Below are positions 34,985 through 43,999 of a stretch of DNA of 64,000 nucleotides, in pieces; position 1 is the first letter of the stretch; every line of letters begins with the position of its first letter. Where the stretch lies: positions 38,010 to 102,009 of the forward strand of contig NZ_FOQL01000006.1 in assembly GCF_900113745.1 (NCBI RefSeq). Reading direction: 5' to 3'. The translations under genes and the position numbers were made by a program. The stretch is from Pseudomonas guineae (GTDB lineage: Bacteria > Pseudomonadota > Gammaproteobacteria > Pseudomonadales > Pseudomonadaceae). A model generated the notes under the pieces. The model was given only the letters and a program-made list of their open reading frames with translations, did no database searches and was not told where the DNA came from.

Positions 34985-35836
34985 TTACGGCGCGCCAAAC
35001 ATGGCCGTCCAGTAAATCCCGGCATCGCTTCGCGGGTCGTTGGCGTAGGCCGCGCCCAGCTCGCTGAACTGCGGGTTCATTAGGTTGGCGCAGTGACCAG
35101 GGCTGGCCAGCCAGCCGTCGACCACCTTACTTGCAGTGTCTAGCCCGGCGGCAATGTTCTCGCCGATGCGTTGGCCGCTGTAGCCGGCCAGTTCCGCGCG
35201 ATCGCCCGGTGTACGGCCGTCCGGGTCCTGATGGTCGAAGAAGTTAACGTTGGCCATGGCGCGGCTATGGGCTTCGGCGGTGCTGCCCAGCGTGGTATTC
35301 CACGTCAGTGGCGTAGTGGCGGAAAAAAATTGGCTGCCACACTGGCGCGCTGTACTACGCGCGACGTTGAGTTGGCTGAGCAGCTTCTGCCCTTCTGCTT
35401 GCCAGTCACCTAACCGCGCGGTCATTAACGGTCTAGCCAGCAGGATGCGCCAGTCGCGGCCCTGTTGATAAATACCGATATCGACAAACTGCGGGTCCAG
35501 GACGATTTTGCAGAAACTCTCCTGCAGTACCTCTAGCGCCGCTGCTGCATCCCGCGGACCGGACAGGCTGATGGCCTGCACATTAACCATCGGGTAGCCC
35601 GCCGCGCTCATGGCCTGCTGTAAATCCCTGGCACGGCCGATGGACTGCACCAAGCGCGTGTCGGCCGTCAGGGGTGGCAACTCGGCAGAGGCCTGAGCGC
35701 CACAGCGTTGCACTTCACCGCGATAGCTGTTGATCAATTCGAACAACTGCGCCTCTTCCGCGGCCTGCGCGCCAGTGACCAGCGACACCCCGAGCAACAG
35801 GGCGGCACACGCCCGACTCAATAACCTGCGATTCAT
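34985..35836 (-). CDS. Secreted CAP (SCP/PR1) domain protein
   Basis: A 283-residue exported protein with signal peptide (MNRRLLSRACAALLLGVSLVTGAQA). The C-terminal half is a CAP domain: LTWNTTLGSTAEAHSRAMANVNFFDH (about 168-193), GENIAAGLDTASKVVDGWLASPGHCANLMNPQFSELGAAY, with the His/Glu-type pocket residues. The N-terminal half has LFELINSYRGEVQRCG and may be a second, divergent CAP-like repeat. Role unknown; bacterial CAP proteins are often extracytoplasmic and nuclease- or lipid-related. ATG 35836 is chosen for its GAGGGAA site. Confidence 0.8.
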   Translation of the reverse strand: MNRRLLSRACAALLLGVSLVTGAQAAEEAQLFELINSYRGEVQRCGAQASAELPPLTADTRLVQSIGRARDLQQAMSAAGYPMVNVQAISLSGPRDAAAALEVLQESFCKIVLDPQFVDIGIYQQGRDWRILLARPLMTARLGDWQAEGQKLLSQLNVARSTARQCGSQFFSATTPLTWNTTLGSTAEAHSRAMANVNFFDHQDPDGRTPGDRAELAGYSGQRIGENIAAGLDTASKVVDGWLASPGHCANLMNPQFSELGAAYANDPRSDAGIYWTAMFGAP

Positions 35837-36028
35837 AAATTCCCTCGACCTGACGATGACGATACGGCGTATAGATGACGGTGACGTGTGACAGTGGCGT
35901 GATGATCTTGGCGCACCTCTTACGCTGAAACCAGCATCGCATGCAGACGTATGACAGCAAACCATGCGAGCCGTCTGGGCTGACGATATAGGCAGTGGCG
36001 GTTGCCAATACCCCCCCCTGAAACGACA

Positions 36029-36056
36029 GCGCCCCCGCAGAAAACTGCGGGGGCGC
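36029..36056 (-). terminator. Hairpin between hpf-like and CAP genes
   Basis: A perfect 12-bp stem GCGCCCCCGCAG/CTGCGGGGGCGC with an AAAA loop. No T-run follows on either strand, so it is probably a Rho-independent-like attenuator or RNA stabiliser for the hpf-like transcript rather than a full terminator. Confidence 0.55.
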
Positions 36057-36105
36057 GTGGATAAGGGTTTAAGGCAGCCAGCTGTGCGGCCGGCTGTGGT
36101 GCTTA

Positions 36106-36522
36106 CTATGGCAAGGCGCGCAATTGCTCCTCGGCGAGGAAGTCTTCACGTAACAACGCATCCTGACCTGGGATATCAACGGCTTCATCGGCTTGCAGCG
36201 GGGTGGCGCGCTTGCTGCGTAACTTGCCGAACTGGTGCTCAAGGGCGTGATGCAGCTTCTCGATGGCACCATCGATGGACTGTTCCAGTGACTCAGACTT
36301 GTGGGTAACAGAGAGTGGTTGCAGGCCCTTTGGCCGTGCTTCGATCTGGCAGCGCTTGTCATGCGCACCGGCTTTGGCACCGTTGTCGTCATGCAGGTGG
36401 ACAACAATACGCGTCAACTCGTCATCGAAGCGTTCCAGCTTGCTGGCAACGCTGGCACTTACCCATTCAACCAAACGGGCACTGCCTTCGATGTGTTTAT
36501 CGCTGTGAACTTGGATTTGCAT
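36106..36522 (-). CDS. HPF/RaiA-family ribosome-associated protein
   Basis: A 138-residue S30AE-domain protein (MQIQVHSDKHIEG) that binds the ribosome A/P-site region in stationary phase. Visible elements are VHLHDDNGAKAGAHDKRCQIEAR and LEQSIDGAIEKLHHALEHQFGKLR. The C-terminal 35 residues (from about 104) are an acidic extension, longer than YfiA but without the long-HPF dimerisation domain. The copy is not beside rpoN, so it is a second paralogue rather than the rpoN-linked hpf. ATG 36522 has AAGGAAAG; the 29-residue upstream frame is discarded. Confidence 0.88.
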   Translation of the reverse strand: MQIQVHSDKHIEGSARLVEWVSASVASKLERFDDELTRIVVHLHDDNGAKAGAHDKRCQIEARPKGLQPLSVTHKSESLEQSIDGAIEKLHHALEHQFGKLRSKRATPLQADEAVDIPGQDALLREDFLAEEQLRALP

Positions 36523-36767
36523 AAAGCTTTCCTTCTTCAACTGTTCGCGAATGCGTTGCCTACCAAGGCAACAACTCCAGCCTACGCCATTGAGCCCCCC
36601 TTTAGGCAAGCCCTAAGTCGTTGGTCTTAACCACAAATTTGCGCAGCAACCGCCCCTCAATTGGCTGTAAGCCTTGTGTCCTGTGCTTTTCAGTCATGGC
36701 GCTGCAAATCAAACAAAGTTTGTCCGCTGCTCGATTTGCAACATTCCTGGGTTAGCTGCCTAAGGAT

Positions 36768-37529
36768 CTAGCTCTTGAGCCGATAACCGGTTTTGAAAAT
36801 TACGCCCACCGCCAAGATACACAGCAGCAGAAAGCCGAGAATCATCACCAGGCTCAAACCCACGTTGACATCGGACACACCGTAGAAGCTCCAGCGAAAC
36901 GCACTGATCAGGTACACCACCGGGTTGAATAGGGTCACGGTCTGCCAGGCCGGCGGCAGCATGCTGATCGAGTAGAACGCCCCGCCGAGGAAGGTTAGCG
37001 GCGTGACGATCAACGCCGGCACGATCTGCAGCTTCTCCCAGCCATCAGCCCAGACGCCGATGATGAAACCAAACAGGCTGAAGGTCAGCGCCGTTAGCAC
37101 CAGAAACGCCAGCATCCAGAACGGGTGGAGAATCTCGAAGTCGACAAACAGCCGGGCGGTAAACAAGATCACCAAGCCGAGAATGATCGACTTGGTGGCC
37201 GCAGCGCCGACATAACCCGTGAGGATTTCCAAGTAAGACACCGGTGCCGACAGCAGCTCGTAAATACTCCCCGAGTACTTGGGCATGTAGATGCCGAACG
37301 AGGCGTTGGAAATGCTCTCGGTGAGCAGCGCTAGCATGATCAACCCCGGCACGATAAACGCGCCGTAGCTGACGCCTTGCACCTGGGTCATGCTCGAACC
37401 GATGGCCGAGCCGAACACCACGAAATACAGCGACGTACTGATCACCGGGGTGGCAATACTTTGCAGCAGAGTGCGCCAGGTGCGCGCCAGTTCGAACAAG
37501 TAAATGGCGCGGATTGCATAGAAATTCAT
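36768..37529 (-). CDS. ABC-2 type transporter permease (YadH-like)
   Basis: A 253-residue membrane protein with six predicted TM segments (for example SYGAFIVPGLIMLALL, AATKSIILGLVILFTARLFV, FWMLAFLVLTALTFSLFGFIIG, LSLVMILGFLLLCILAVG) and an ABC-2 permease signature around NPVVYLISAFRW. It overlaps the ATPase stop by 4 nt (ATGA at 37526-37529). The pair is likely an exporter; the substrate is unknown, YadGH-type systems being linked to lipid or drug export. Confidence 0.9.
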   Translation of the reverse strand: MNFYAIRAIYLFELARTWRTLLQSIATPVISTSLYFVVFGSAIGSSMTQVQGVSYGAFIVPGLIMLALLTESISNASFGIYMPKYSGSIYELLSAPVSYLEILTGYVGAAATKSIILGLVILFTARLFVDFEILHPFWMLAFLVLTALTFSLFGFIIGVWADGWEKLQIVPALIVTPLTFLGGAFYSISMLPPAWQTVTLFNPVVYLISAFRWSFYGVSDVNVGLSLVMILGFLLLCILAVGVIFKTGYRLKS

Positions 37530-38455
37530 CGACGCGACTCCTGTACGAGGTTGACGAAAATATCTTCCAGCGAACTCTGGCTGGACTGCAGGTCTTTGAA
37601 ATCGATGCCGTGCTGAGCCAGGTCTTTGAGCAATTCGGCAATGCCGGTGTGCTCACTCTGTGCATCAAAGGTGAAGACCAGAGCGTGGCCGTCATCAGTC
37701 AGTTCCAGCGCGTAGCGCGCCAGTTCGGCGGGGATGCTCGCCAACGGCTGCTGCAGGTGCAGGGTCAGCTGCTTCTTGCCGAGCTTGTGCATCAACGCCT
37801 GTTTATCTTCCACCAGAATGATCTGGCCTTTGCTGATGACGCCGATGCGGTCGGCCATTTCTTCGGCTTCTTCGATGTAGTGAGTGGTGAGGATGATGGT
37901 CACCCCACGCTCACGCAGGCCGCGCACCATGTTCCACATATCGCGGCGCAGCTCGACATCGACGCCGGCAGTGGGCTCATCAAGAAACAAAATCTGCGGC
38001 TCATGCGACAACGCCTTGGCAATCATCACCCGGCGCTTCATGCCGCCCGACAGCTCGAAAATCTTCGCGTCGCGCTTGTCCCACAGCGACAGGTCCTTGA
38101 GTAGCTGCTCCAGGTAGGCGGGGTTAGGCTTTTTGCCGAACAGGCCGCGACTGAATTTCACTGTGGCCCAGACAGTTTCAAACACATCGCTGACCAACTC
38201 CTGCGGCACCAGGCCGATCTGCGCACGAGCGGCGCGGTAGTCTTTGATGATGTCTTGGCCACCCACCAGTACCCGCCCGCTGCCCGGGTTAACGATGCCG
38301 CAGATGATACTGATCAGGGTGGTCTTGCCCGCGCCGTTGGGCCCGAGCAGGGCAAAGATCTCGCCGGGGCGAATATCCAGATTGATGTCCTGCAGCGCCG
38401 GATGCCCGCTGGCGTAGGTCTTGCTCAGTTGTTGAATCGAGATCACCGCTTGCAC
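37526..38455 (-). CDS. ABC transporter ATP-binding protein (YadG-like)
   Basis: A 309-residue ATPase partner of the downstream permease. Walker A LLGPNGAGKTTL (about residue 38), Q-loop, signature LSGGMKRRVMIAKAL (about 134), Walker B ILFLDEPTAGVD (about 155) and the switch His TTHYIEEAEEM (about 190). The last 75 residues form a DrrA-type C-terminal domain. Start codon is GTG at 38455 after AAGGTGG. Translationally coupled to the permease. Confidence 0.92.
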   Translation of the reverse strand: MQAVISIQQLSKTYASGHPALQDINLDIRPGEIFALLGPNGAGKTTLISIICGIVNPGSGRVLVGGQDIIKDYRAARAQIGLVPQELVSDVFETVWATVKFSRGLFGKKPNPAYLEQLLKDLSLWDKRDAKIFELSGGMKRRVMIAKALSHEPQILFLDEPTAGVDVELRRDMWNMVRGLRERGVTIILTTHYIEEAEEMADRIGVISKGQIILVEDKQALMHKLGKKQLTLHLQQPLASIPAELARYALELTDDGHALVFTFDAQSEHTGIAELLKDLAQHGIDFKDLQSSQSSLEDIFVNLVQESRR

Positions 38456-38627
38456 AGGACCACCTTCTCTGGGGAAAAGGCTAATTGTAAGGAAGTTGCC
38501 CAGGCTTGCGCAGTTGCTGATGGCTTAATCTGCGTGATCCGGCGCGGATAACTCACTCAGCAGCGTTGAGCTGCAGCCGATGCGGCTGCTAGGCTGGCGG
38601 AAGTTTTACTCAAACAAGGAATGCACC

Positions 38628-38927
38628 ATGGCTCTTCGTCACCACCTCGCCAGCCTTAGCCTGCTTGCCCTGCTGGCCGGCTGCAGCTCGCCGCAGCCGG
38701 CGCACTCCGTGGCAGAAATCAGCGGCGACTGCACTGTCGAGAAGCTGCAAGGCACGCTTGGCCAACAGGCCAGCGCCAAACAGATTGAGCAACTGCAGCT
38801 CAAAGCCAACGCCACCTTTGTCCGCGTACTCGCCCCCGGCGACGCCGCCACCCTGGACTACAACCTGCAGCGGTTGAATATTCATATCGATGAAAGCGAA
38901 ACCATCACCCGCCTGACCTGCGGCTAA
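38628..38927 (+). CDS. I78-family peptidase inhibitor lipoprotein
   Basis: A 99-residue lipoprotein with signal peptide and lipobox LAGCSS (Cys about 18). The C-terminal part has the inhibitor I78 signature: GTLGQQASAKQ, DAATLDYNLQRLNIHIDESETITRLTCG. Family members inhibit extracellular serine proteases and often accompany secreted proteases; no partner protease is nearby. ATG 38628 follows AAGGAATG. Neighbours are unrelated. Confidence 0.82.
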   Translation: MALRHHLASLSLLALLAGCSSPQPAHSVAEISGDCTVEKLQGTLGQQASAKQIEQLQLKANATFVRVLAPGDAATLDYNLQRLNIHIDESETITRLTCG

Positions 38928-38997
38928 GCGCTGTTAACTAAGCCAAACAGACCGGGCATACTGGCGCACCTGTCACCCAGTCTGGCCGCCCATTTCC

Positions 38998-40536
38998 ATG
39001 CGTATTCACGTTACCTTTATCGACCGCGTTGGCATCACCCAGGAAGTGCTGGCCCTGCTCGGCGGGCGCAATCTCAACCTGGATGCGGTGGAAATGGTGC
39101 CGCCCAACGTCTACATCGACGCGCCGACCTTGCGCCCCGAGGTGCTCGACGAACTGCGTGAAGCGTTGTTCAAGGTGCATGGCGTAAAAGCCGTGACCAT
39201 TGTCGACATCCTTCCCGGCCAGCGCCGCCACCTGCAGCTCGACGCCCTGCTCGCCGCCATGACCGATCCAGTACTTGCGGTCGACAGCCAGGGTCGCGTG
39301 CTGCTGGCCAACCCGGCGCTGCTCGAACTCTGCGGCCAGCCGCCAGAAGGGCTGGGGATCGGCGAGTTGTTTGCAGACCCGCAGCTGCAGACCGAGATGT
39401 TAGAGCAGGGCTTTCGCCTGCCCATGCGTGAGATCACCCTAAAGGGCCAAGCCCTGCTGCTGGATGCGCAACCGATTAGCGAAAGCGTGGACGGCGGTGC
39501 GCGGCGCCTGGCCGGCGGCCTGCTCAGCTTGTATGCACCAAGCCGTATCGGCGAACGTCTGGCGGCCCTGCACCATGACCACGCCGAGGGTTTTGACTCG
39601 CTGCTCGGCGACTCCGCACCGATTCGCAACCTAAAAACTCGCGCCCAACGTGTCGCCACCCTGGATGCACCATTGCTGATACAAGGCGAAACCGGCACCG
39701 GTAAAGAACTGGTGGCGCGTGGCTGTCATGCCATCAGTACGCGGCGTACAGCACCGTTTCTCGCGCTTAACTGCGCGGCATTGCCAGAGAACCTCGCCGA
39801 AAGTGAACTATTCGGCTATGCCCCAGGGGCCTTCACCGGCGCCCAGCGTGGCGGCAAACCGGGGCTGTTGGAGCTGGCTAACCAGGGCACGGTGTTTCTC
39901 GATGAGATCGGCGAGATGTCGCCTTACCTGCAGGCCAAGCTGCTGCGTTTTTTGAGCGACGGCACCTTCCGCCGGGTCGGCGGCGAGCATGAGGTGAAGG
40001 TTAATGTGCGAATTCTCAGCGCCACCCATCGCGACCTGGAAAAAATGGTCAACGAAGGCGCCTTCCGCGAAGACTTGTTCTATCGCTTGAATGTACTGAA
40101 CCTAGAAGTGCCACCGCTGCGCGAACGCGGCCAAGACATTCTGCTGCTAGCACGGCATTTTATGCAGCAGGCGTGCGCGCAGATCCAACGCCTACCCTGC
40201 CGGCTCACACCAGATACCTACCCGGCATTGCTGAGTAACCGCTGGCCGGGCAATGTGCGCCAGTTGCAGAACGTGATTTTCCGCGCAGCGGCTATTTGCG
40301 AGAGTAATCTGGTGCAGATCGATGACTTGGACATCGCCAGCACTGCCGTTGCCGCACAACAAAACCACGGCGACGTGAACAGCCTGGAAGCGGCCGTGGC
40401 TGAGTTCGAGAAGGCCTTGCTGGTAAAGCTCTACCCCAGCCATCCGTCGACCCGGCAACTGGCCGCGCGCCTGCACACCTCGCACAGCGCCATCGCCATG
40501 CGTTTGCGCAAATACGGGATTCCGGGTAAGGGCTAA
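38998..40536 (+). CDS. TyrR-like sigma54 activator (possibly GcsR)
   Basis: A 512-residue bacterial enhancer-binding protein: N-terminal ACT domain (MRIHVTFIDRVGITQEVLALL), PAS, AAA+ core and C-terminal TyrR-type helix-turn-helix. Walker A GETGTGKE, the sigma54-contacting GAFTGA loop, Walker B FLDEIGEM, and NRWPGNVRQLQNVIFR are all present, so unlike E. coli TyrR it should be a sigma54 activator. The N-terminus resembles what I recall of P. aeruginosa GcsR, the glycine cleavage regulator, more than PhhR, but that is memory and no gcv genes are nearby. Ligand unproven. Confidence 0.85.
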   Translation: MRIHVTFIDRVGITQEVLALLGGRNLNLDAVEMVPPNVYIDAPTLRPEVLDELREALFKVHGVKAVTIVDILPGQRRHLQLDALLAAMTDPVLAVDSQGRVLLANPALLELCGQPPEGLGIGELFADPQLQTEMLEQGFRLPMREITLKGQALLLDAQPISESVDGGARRLAGGLLSLYAPSRIGERLAALHHDHAEGFDSLLGDSAPIRNLKTRAQRVATLDAPLLIQGETGTGKELVARGCHAISTRRTAPFLALNCAALPENLAESELFGYAPGAFTGAQRGGKPGLLELANQGTVFLDEIGEMSPYLQAKLLRFLSDGTFRRVGGEHEVKVNVRILSATHRDLEKMVNEGAFREDLFYRLNVLNLEVPPLRERGQDILLLARHFMQQACAQIQRLPCRLTPDTYPALLSNRWPGNVRQLQNVIFRAAAICESNLVQIDDLDIASTAVAAQQNHGDVNSLEAAVAEFEKALLVKLYPSHPSTRQLAARLHTSHSAIAMRLRKYGIPGKG

Positions 40537-40651
40537 AGCCTCAGGTTTAAGCCGCAGGATGCATGTGTACTCACCTAACGCAGCGAGGCGCGACGGGTCA
40601 TCGAGCCGTTTTCTCAGGGTTCACGCGCATAACCAAGGCCTGAAAAAGCAA

Positions 40652-40674
40652 AAGGCCGGCATTTAGCCGGCCTT
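40652..40674 (-). terminator. Rho-independent terminator of the SDR gene
   Basis: Stem AAGGCCGGC/GCCGGCCTT with a 5-nt loop, followed on the minus strand by TTGCTTTTTC. It is 27 bp after the end of the SDR gene. Confidence 0.8.
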
Positions 40675-40701
40675 CACCTTAAAGCCTTGCTCAGTGCGTA
40701 A

Positions 40702-41613
40702 TCAGAGGGCGAACTTCTGCAAGTTGGCCATCATCTCTTTCATCGCTTCGATATTGTCCTTCGGGTGGGCGGCGCCCTCGAAGTCGCAGATCTGCGCAAA
40801 GTTGGCCGCGACATCTTCCGGGCTGTAGCCTTCACGCGGGTCGAAACCCGCACCCAGGCTGCGCTCCCAACGCACTTTACCCATCCAGCCGCCGCCGACT
40901 TCGAACAGGCCAGAGGTTTCTTCGCAGGCATTGCTGGCCAGGTACACCACTAGCGGGCTGACCAACTCAGGCTTGAGCTGCTCGAACACCTGTGGCGGAA
41001 TCAGCCCTTCGGTCATGCGCGTGCCGCCGGTCGGGGCAATGGCGTTGACCAGAATGTTGTTCTTGCGCCCTTCGAGGGCCAGGGTGCGGGTCAAACCGTA
41101 CAGACCAAGTTTGGCCATGCCGTAGTTGGACTGACCGAAGTTACCGTAGATGCCCGAGGTGGACGCAGTGAAGATGATGCGACCGTAGCCCTGCTCGCGC
41201 ATATGCGGCCAGGCCGCACGGGTGACCTTGTATGCACCTTCAACGTGGACTTTGTAGACCAGGTCCCAGTCGGCGTCTTCCATCTTATGGAAGGTTTTAT
41301 CGCGCAGGATGCCGGCGTTGTTCACCACCACATCAATGCGGCCGAAGGTGTCCAGCGCGCACTGTACGATTTTCTCGCCGTCTGTTACCGAGTCATGGTT
41401 AGCCACCGCTGTCCCGCCAGCAGCGCGGATCTCCTCAACCACTTTGTCGGCTGCCGAAGCGTTAGCCCCTTCGCCGTGGGTGCTGCCGCCGAGATCGTTA
41501 ACCACTACTTTAGCGCCGTGCTTGGCGAACAACAGCGCATGGGCGCGACCTAGGCCACCACCTGCACCGGTGACGATTACAACCTGGTCTTGAAAACGGA
41601 TGGCGTCGCTCAT
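40702..41613 (-). CDS. Short-chain dehydrogenase, MFE-2/(R)-3-hydroxyacyl-CoA dehydrogenase-like
   Basis: A 303-residue NAD(P)-dependent oxidoreductase similar to the dehydrogenase part of peroxisomal multifunctional enzyme 2. It has TGAGGGLGRAHA (residues 15-26), NDLGGSTHGEG, NNAGILRDKTF, the catalytic Ser in TASTSGIYGNFG and YGMAK (about 167-171). The C-terminal 60 residues (FDPREGYSPEDVAANFAQI) are a family-specific extension. A similar gene with the hydrolase and aldolase next to it occurs in P. aeruginosa (recalled as PA3427-3430). Confidence 0.87.
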   Translation of the reverse strand: MSDAIRFQDQVVIVTGAGGGLGRAHALLFAKHGAKVVVNDLGGSTHGEGANASAADKVVEEIRAAGGTAVANHDSVTDGEKIVQCALDTFGRIDVVVNNAGILRDKTFHKMEDADWDLVYKVHVEGAYKVTRAAWPHMREQGYGRIIFTASTSGIYGNFGQSNYGMAKLGLYGLTRTLALEGRKNNILVNAIAPTGGTRMTEGLIPPQVFEQLKPELVSPLVVYLASNACEETSGLFEVGGGWMGKVRWERSLGAGFDPREGYSPEDVAANFAQICDFEGAAHPKDNIEAMKEMMANLQKFAL

Positions 41614-41748
41614 GCAGCATTCCTCAGCAGATTAACAATGCCCCGAGTGTCTAGCAGGCGCGCCTTGGTCACAATAGACACGAGTAGCGCTGAATGGTGC
41701 GCGATAAAGCAGCGGGATAATCAGGCGCGAGTAACCAGCCGCCGTTGA

Positions 41749-42639
41749 TCACGCCGGCGTCAAGGCCTGACGAAACGCCAGATAGTGCTGCAGAACCTGC
41801 TCAGCGGCTTCGACCTGGGGGTAATGGCCAATGCCGGCGAGCAGCACGGTGTCGGCATCGGCAATCAATTCCCGGTAGCGCGCGACCATATGCGCACCGG
41901 AAATCGGGTCGGCGGCGCCATCAATCACCCGTAGCGGCACCCCGCCTTTTTGCATCGCCGCGACCCAGCGCTCACGCTGCACACGGCGCTCAGGCATATA
42001 GCGAATCAGCCGATGCATCACGCCAGGGCCATTGTTTTCGGCGACCAGGCTCCAGAAACCATCCAACTCACCCGAACTCGGCTGGGTCTGTGGGCCGAAT
42101 ACCTTGGCAAAACTGGCCGCCAGTTTTTTGCGACTGAACAACCTGCCAATCAGTGGGCCGATGGGGCTGAGCAGCAGCTTCTGCACCAGCACTGGGCGAT
42201 GGGTTTCAGGGAACAAGCCGCCATTAAGAAACACGCAGCTGGCCAGCTTGAAGCGCCGCTCGTGATGCCGCGCCAGTAATTCCTGAGCCACGCTGTCACC
42301 ATAGTCATGGGCCAGTACATGCACAGGCCCCTTGGTATGCAAATGCGCGAGTAAGGCCTGCTGCAGATCAGCCTGCTCAAGCAGGCTGTAGGCATGCCCG
42401 TGCGGCTTGGCCGAGTCGCCAAAGCCGAGCATGTCGCAGGCAATCACCCGATAACGTGCGGCCAGCGGTGCCCACAGGTAATGCCAATCCCAACTGGCGG
42501 TGGGGAAACCATGAATCAACAGCAGTGGCTCGGCATGTTCATCGCCCGCCACCCAGTAGCGCATGGCATGCCCCTGAAAACTAAAACTCAGGCCCTGAGC
42601 GCGCCAGGCCGCCAAGGTAATACCGGGTAAGGTACTCAC
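41749..42639 (-). CDS. Alpha/beta hydrolase (epoxide hydrolase-like)
   Basis: A 296-residue hydrolase with HGFPTASWDWHYL (about residue 43), a nucleophile Asp in LAHDYGDSVAQEL (about 109-121) rather than Ser, and His in AGIGHYPQVEA (about 271). The Asp elbow and HGFP motif suggest epoxide hydrolase or dehalogenase-type chemistry. Start is GTG at 42639 overlapping the aldolase stop in GTGA, so it is translationally coupled to it. Confidence 0.8.
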   Translation of the reverse strand: MSTLPGITLAAWRAQGLSFSFQGHAMRYWVAGDEHAEPLLLIHGFPTASWDWHYLWAPLAARYRVIACDMLGFGDSAKPHGHAYSLLEQADLQQALLAHLHTKGPVHVLAHDYGDSVAQELLARHHERRFKLASCVFLNGGLFPETHRPVLVQKLLLSPIGPLIGRLFSRKKLAASFAKVFGPQTQPSSGELDGFWSLVAENNGPGVMHRLIRYMPERRVQRERWVAAMQKGGVPLRVIDGAADPISGAHMVARYRELIADADTVLLAGIGHYPQVEAAEQVLQHYLAFRQALTPA

Positions 42640-43418
42640 GCGTCGTAACCCGGCATCTGCTGATCGAGCTTACGCAGCAGCGCCGGCCAGGCCAGTGAAC
42701 CACCCATGCCCTGCGCACTTTTCATCACGCCTGCGACCATGGCCTTGGCACCGTCGAGAATTTGCTGCGGGATATGGATCAGCTCAGCGCCCCCACTTTG
42801 CGCCATGACTTGAATCTCGCAGGCGCGCTGCAGGGTGAACATCATCAGGAAGGTATCGGCAATGCTATTAGAGGCCGTGAGCAGCCCGTGGTTGGGCAGG
42901 ATCATAAAATTCTTATCGCCCAAGTCGGCCTGCAGCCGCGCCTTCTCGTCATGATTCAGCGCTACGCCTTCATAGCCGTGATAGGCCAGACTGGACAATA
43001 CAAACAGGGATTGCTGCGACAACGGCAGTAAGCCCTGCTTTTGCGCCGAAACGGCAATCCCTGCAGCCGTGTGGATATGCACCACACAGGCGACATCGTG
43101 GCGCACTTCATGCACCGCGCTGTGGATGGTGTAACCGGCTGGGTTGATGCTAAAGGGGCTGTCCATCAGCTTGTTGCCGGCGAGATCAATCTTCACCAGG
43201 CTGGAGGCGCTGATTTCATGGAACATCAGGCCGAAGGGGTTAATCAGGAACTCTTCGCTGCCGGGAATCTTCGCCGAAATATGAGTGAAGATCAGGTCAT
43301 CCCAGCCATGCAGGGCAATCAACCGGTAACACGCGGCCAGATCGACGCGGGTCTGCCACTCGGCGGCAGAGACTTGATCTTTGAGGCTTACAACAGGCAG
43401 GGCATGGGCGACGGTCAT
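42636..43418 (-). CDS. Class II aldolase/adducin-family protein
   Basis: A 260-residue metal-dependent aldolase-fold protein. The metal site HIHTAAG (about 110) and the second His region NHGLLT (about 176), with FTHISAKIPGSEEFLINPFG near 46-65, are present. The substrate is unknown; paralogues act on sugar phosphates, but MtnB-like or decarboxylase activity is possible. ATG 43418 (MTVAHALPVV) is preceded by GAGGAAT. Upstream gene of a two-gene unit with the hydrolase. Confidence 0.82.
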   Translation of the reverse strand: MTVAHALPVVSLKDQVSAAEWQTRVDLAACYRLIALHGWDDLIFTHISAKIPGSEEFLINPFGLMFHEISASSLVKIDLAGNKLMDSPFSINPAGYTIHSAVHEVRHDVACVVHIHTAAGIAVSAQKQGLLPLSQQSLFVLSSLAYHGYEGVALNHDEKARLQADLGDKNFMILPNHGLLTASNSIADTFLMMFTLQRACEIQVMAQSGGAELIHIPQQILDGAKAMVAGVMKSAQGMGGSLAWPALLRKLDQQMPGYDA

Positions 43419-43531
43419 GGCAGATTCCTCGGCAGTTCTTGTTAGACGTGCCAAGCAGTCTAGCGAGCGCAGCGAGAAAAATAAGTCGCTCTAGCGGCCA
43501 GCATGCTGACCTTAGAGGTCAGCTGTGGGTT

Positions 43532-43999
43532 TCAAACGCATTCGGGATGCAGCTGACGCAGCAGCGGCCAGTCGTGTTGCGCGTGCTCGTCGTCGCTAAG
43601 CAAGCGAAAACCGGCGAAGTCAAAGCCAGGCGCCACCGTACAGCCGACCAAGGTGAAGTCGCCTAGGCTGCGCGCAGTTTGCCAGGCGTGAGCACGCACC
43701 GCGCGTTGCGGCAATTGCTCAGCGTTCACCGGGCCCAGGCGTTCACGGCGAATGGCATCAGGCTGCTCGGCAATCAGCAGCTCAAGCGGCGCGCCCTCAT
43801 AAAAATGCCAGAGCTCATCGGCATCCACCCGATGCCAACGACTAACCACGCCTGCTGGCAGCAGAAAAACAATCGCACTGCTGCACAAACGACCATCAGC
43901 GGATTGCTGAGACGACTCGAACAACCGCCGGTAGTAGCCGCCTTCGGGGTGAGCCTGCAGCTGCAGCGCAGCGATCAGCTCTTGCGCGCGCGGGTGCAT
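43532..43999 (-). CDS. Cupin-domain protein (DUF985)
   Basis: A 155-residue beta-barrel cupin with HPEGGYYRRLFES, SSAIVFLLPAGVVSRWHRVDADELWHFYEGAPLELLI and VAPGFDFAGFRLL. Function unknown; RmlC-like DUF985 proteins are often sugar-isomerase-like. ATG 43999 overlaps the flavodoxin TAA in TAATG, so translation is coupled. The longer frame (12 residues) is discarded. Confidence 0.85.
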   Translation of the reverse strand: MHPRAQELIAALQLQAHPEGGYYRRLFESSQQSADGRLCSSAIVFLLPAGVVSRWHRVDADELWHFYEGAPLELLIAEQPDAIRRERLGPVNAEQLPQRAVRAHAWQTARSLGDFTLVGCTVAPGFDFAGFRLLSDDEHAQHDWPLLRQLHPECV

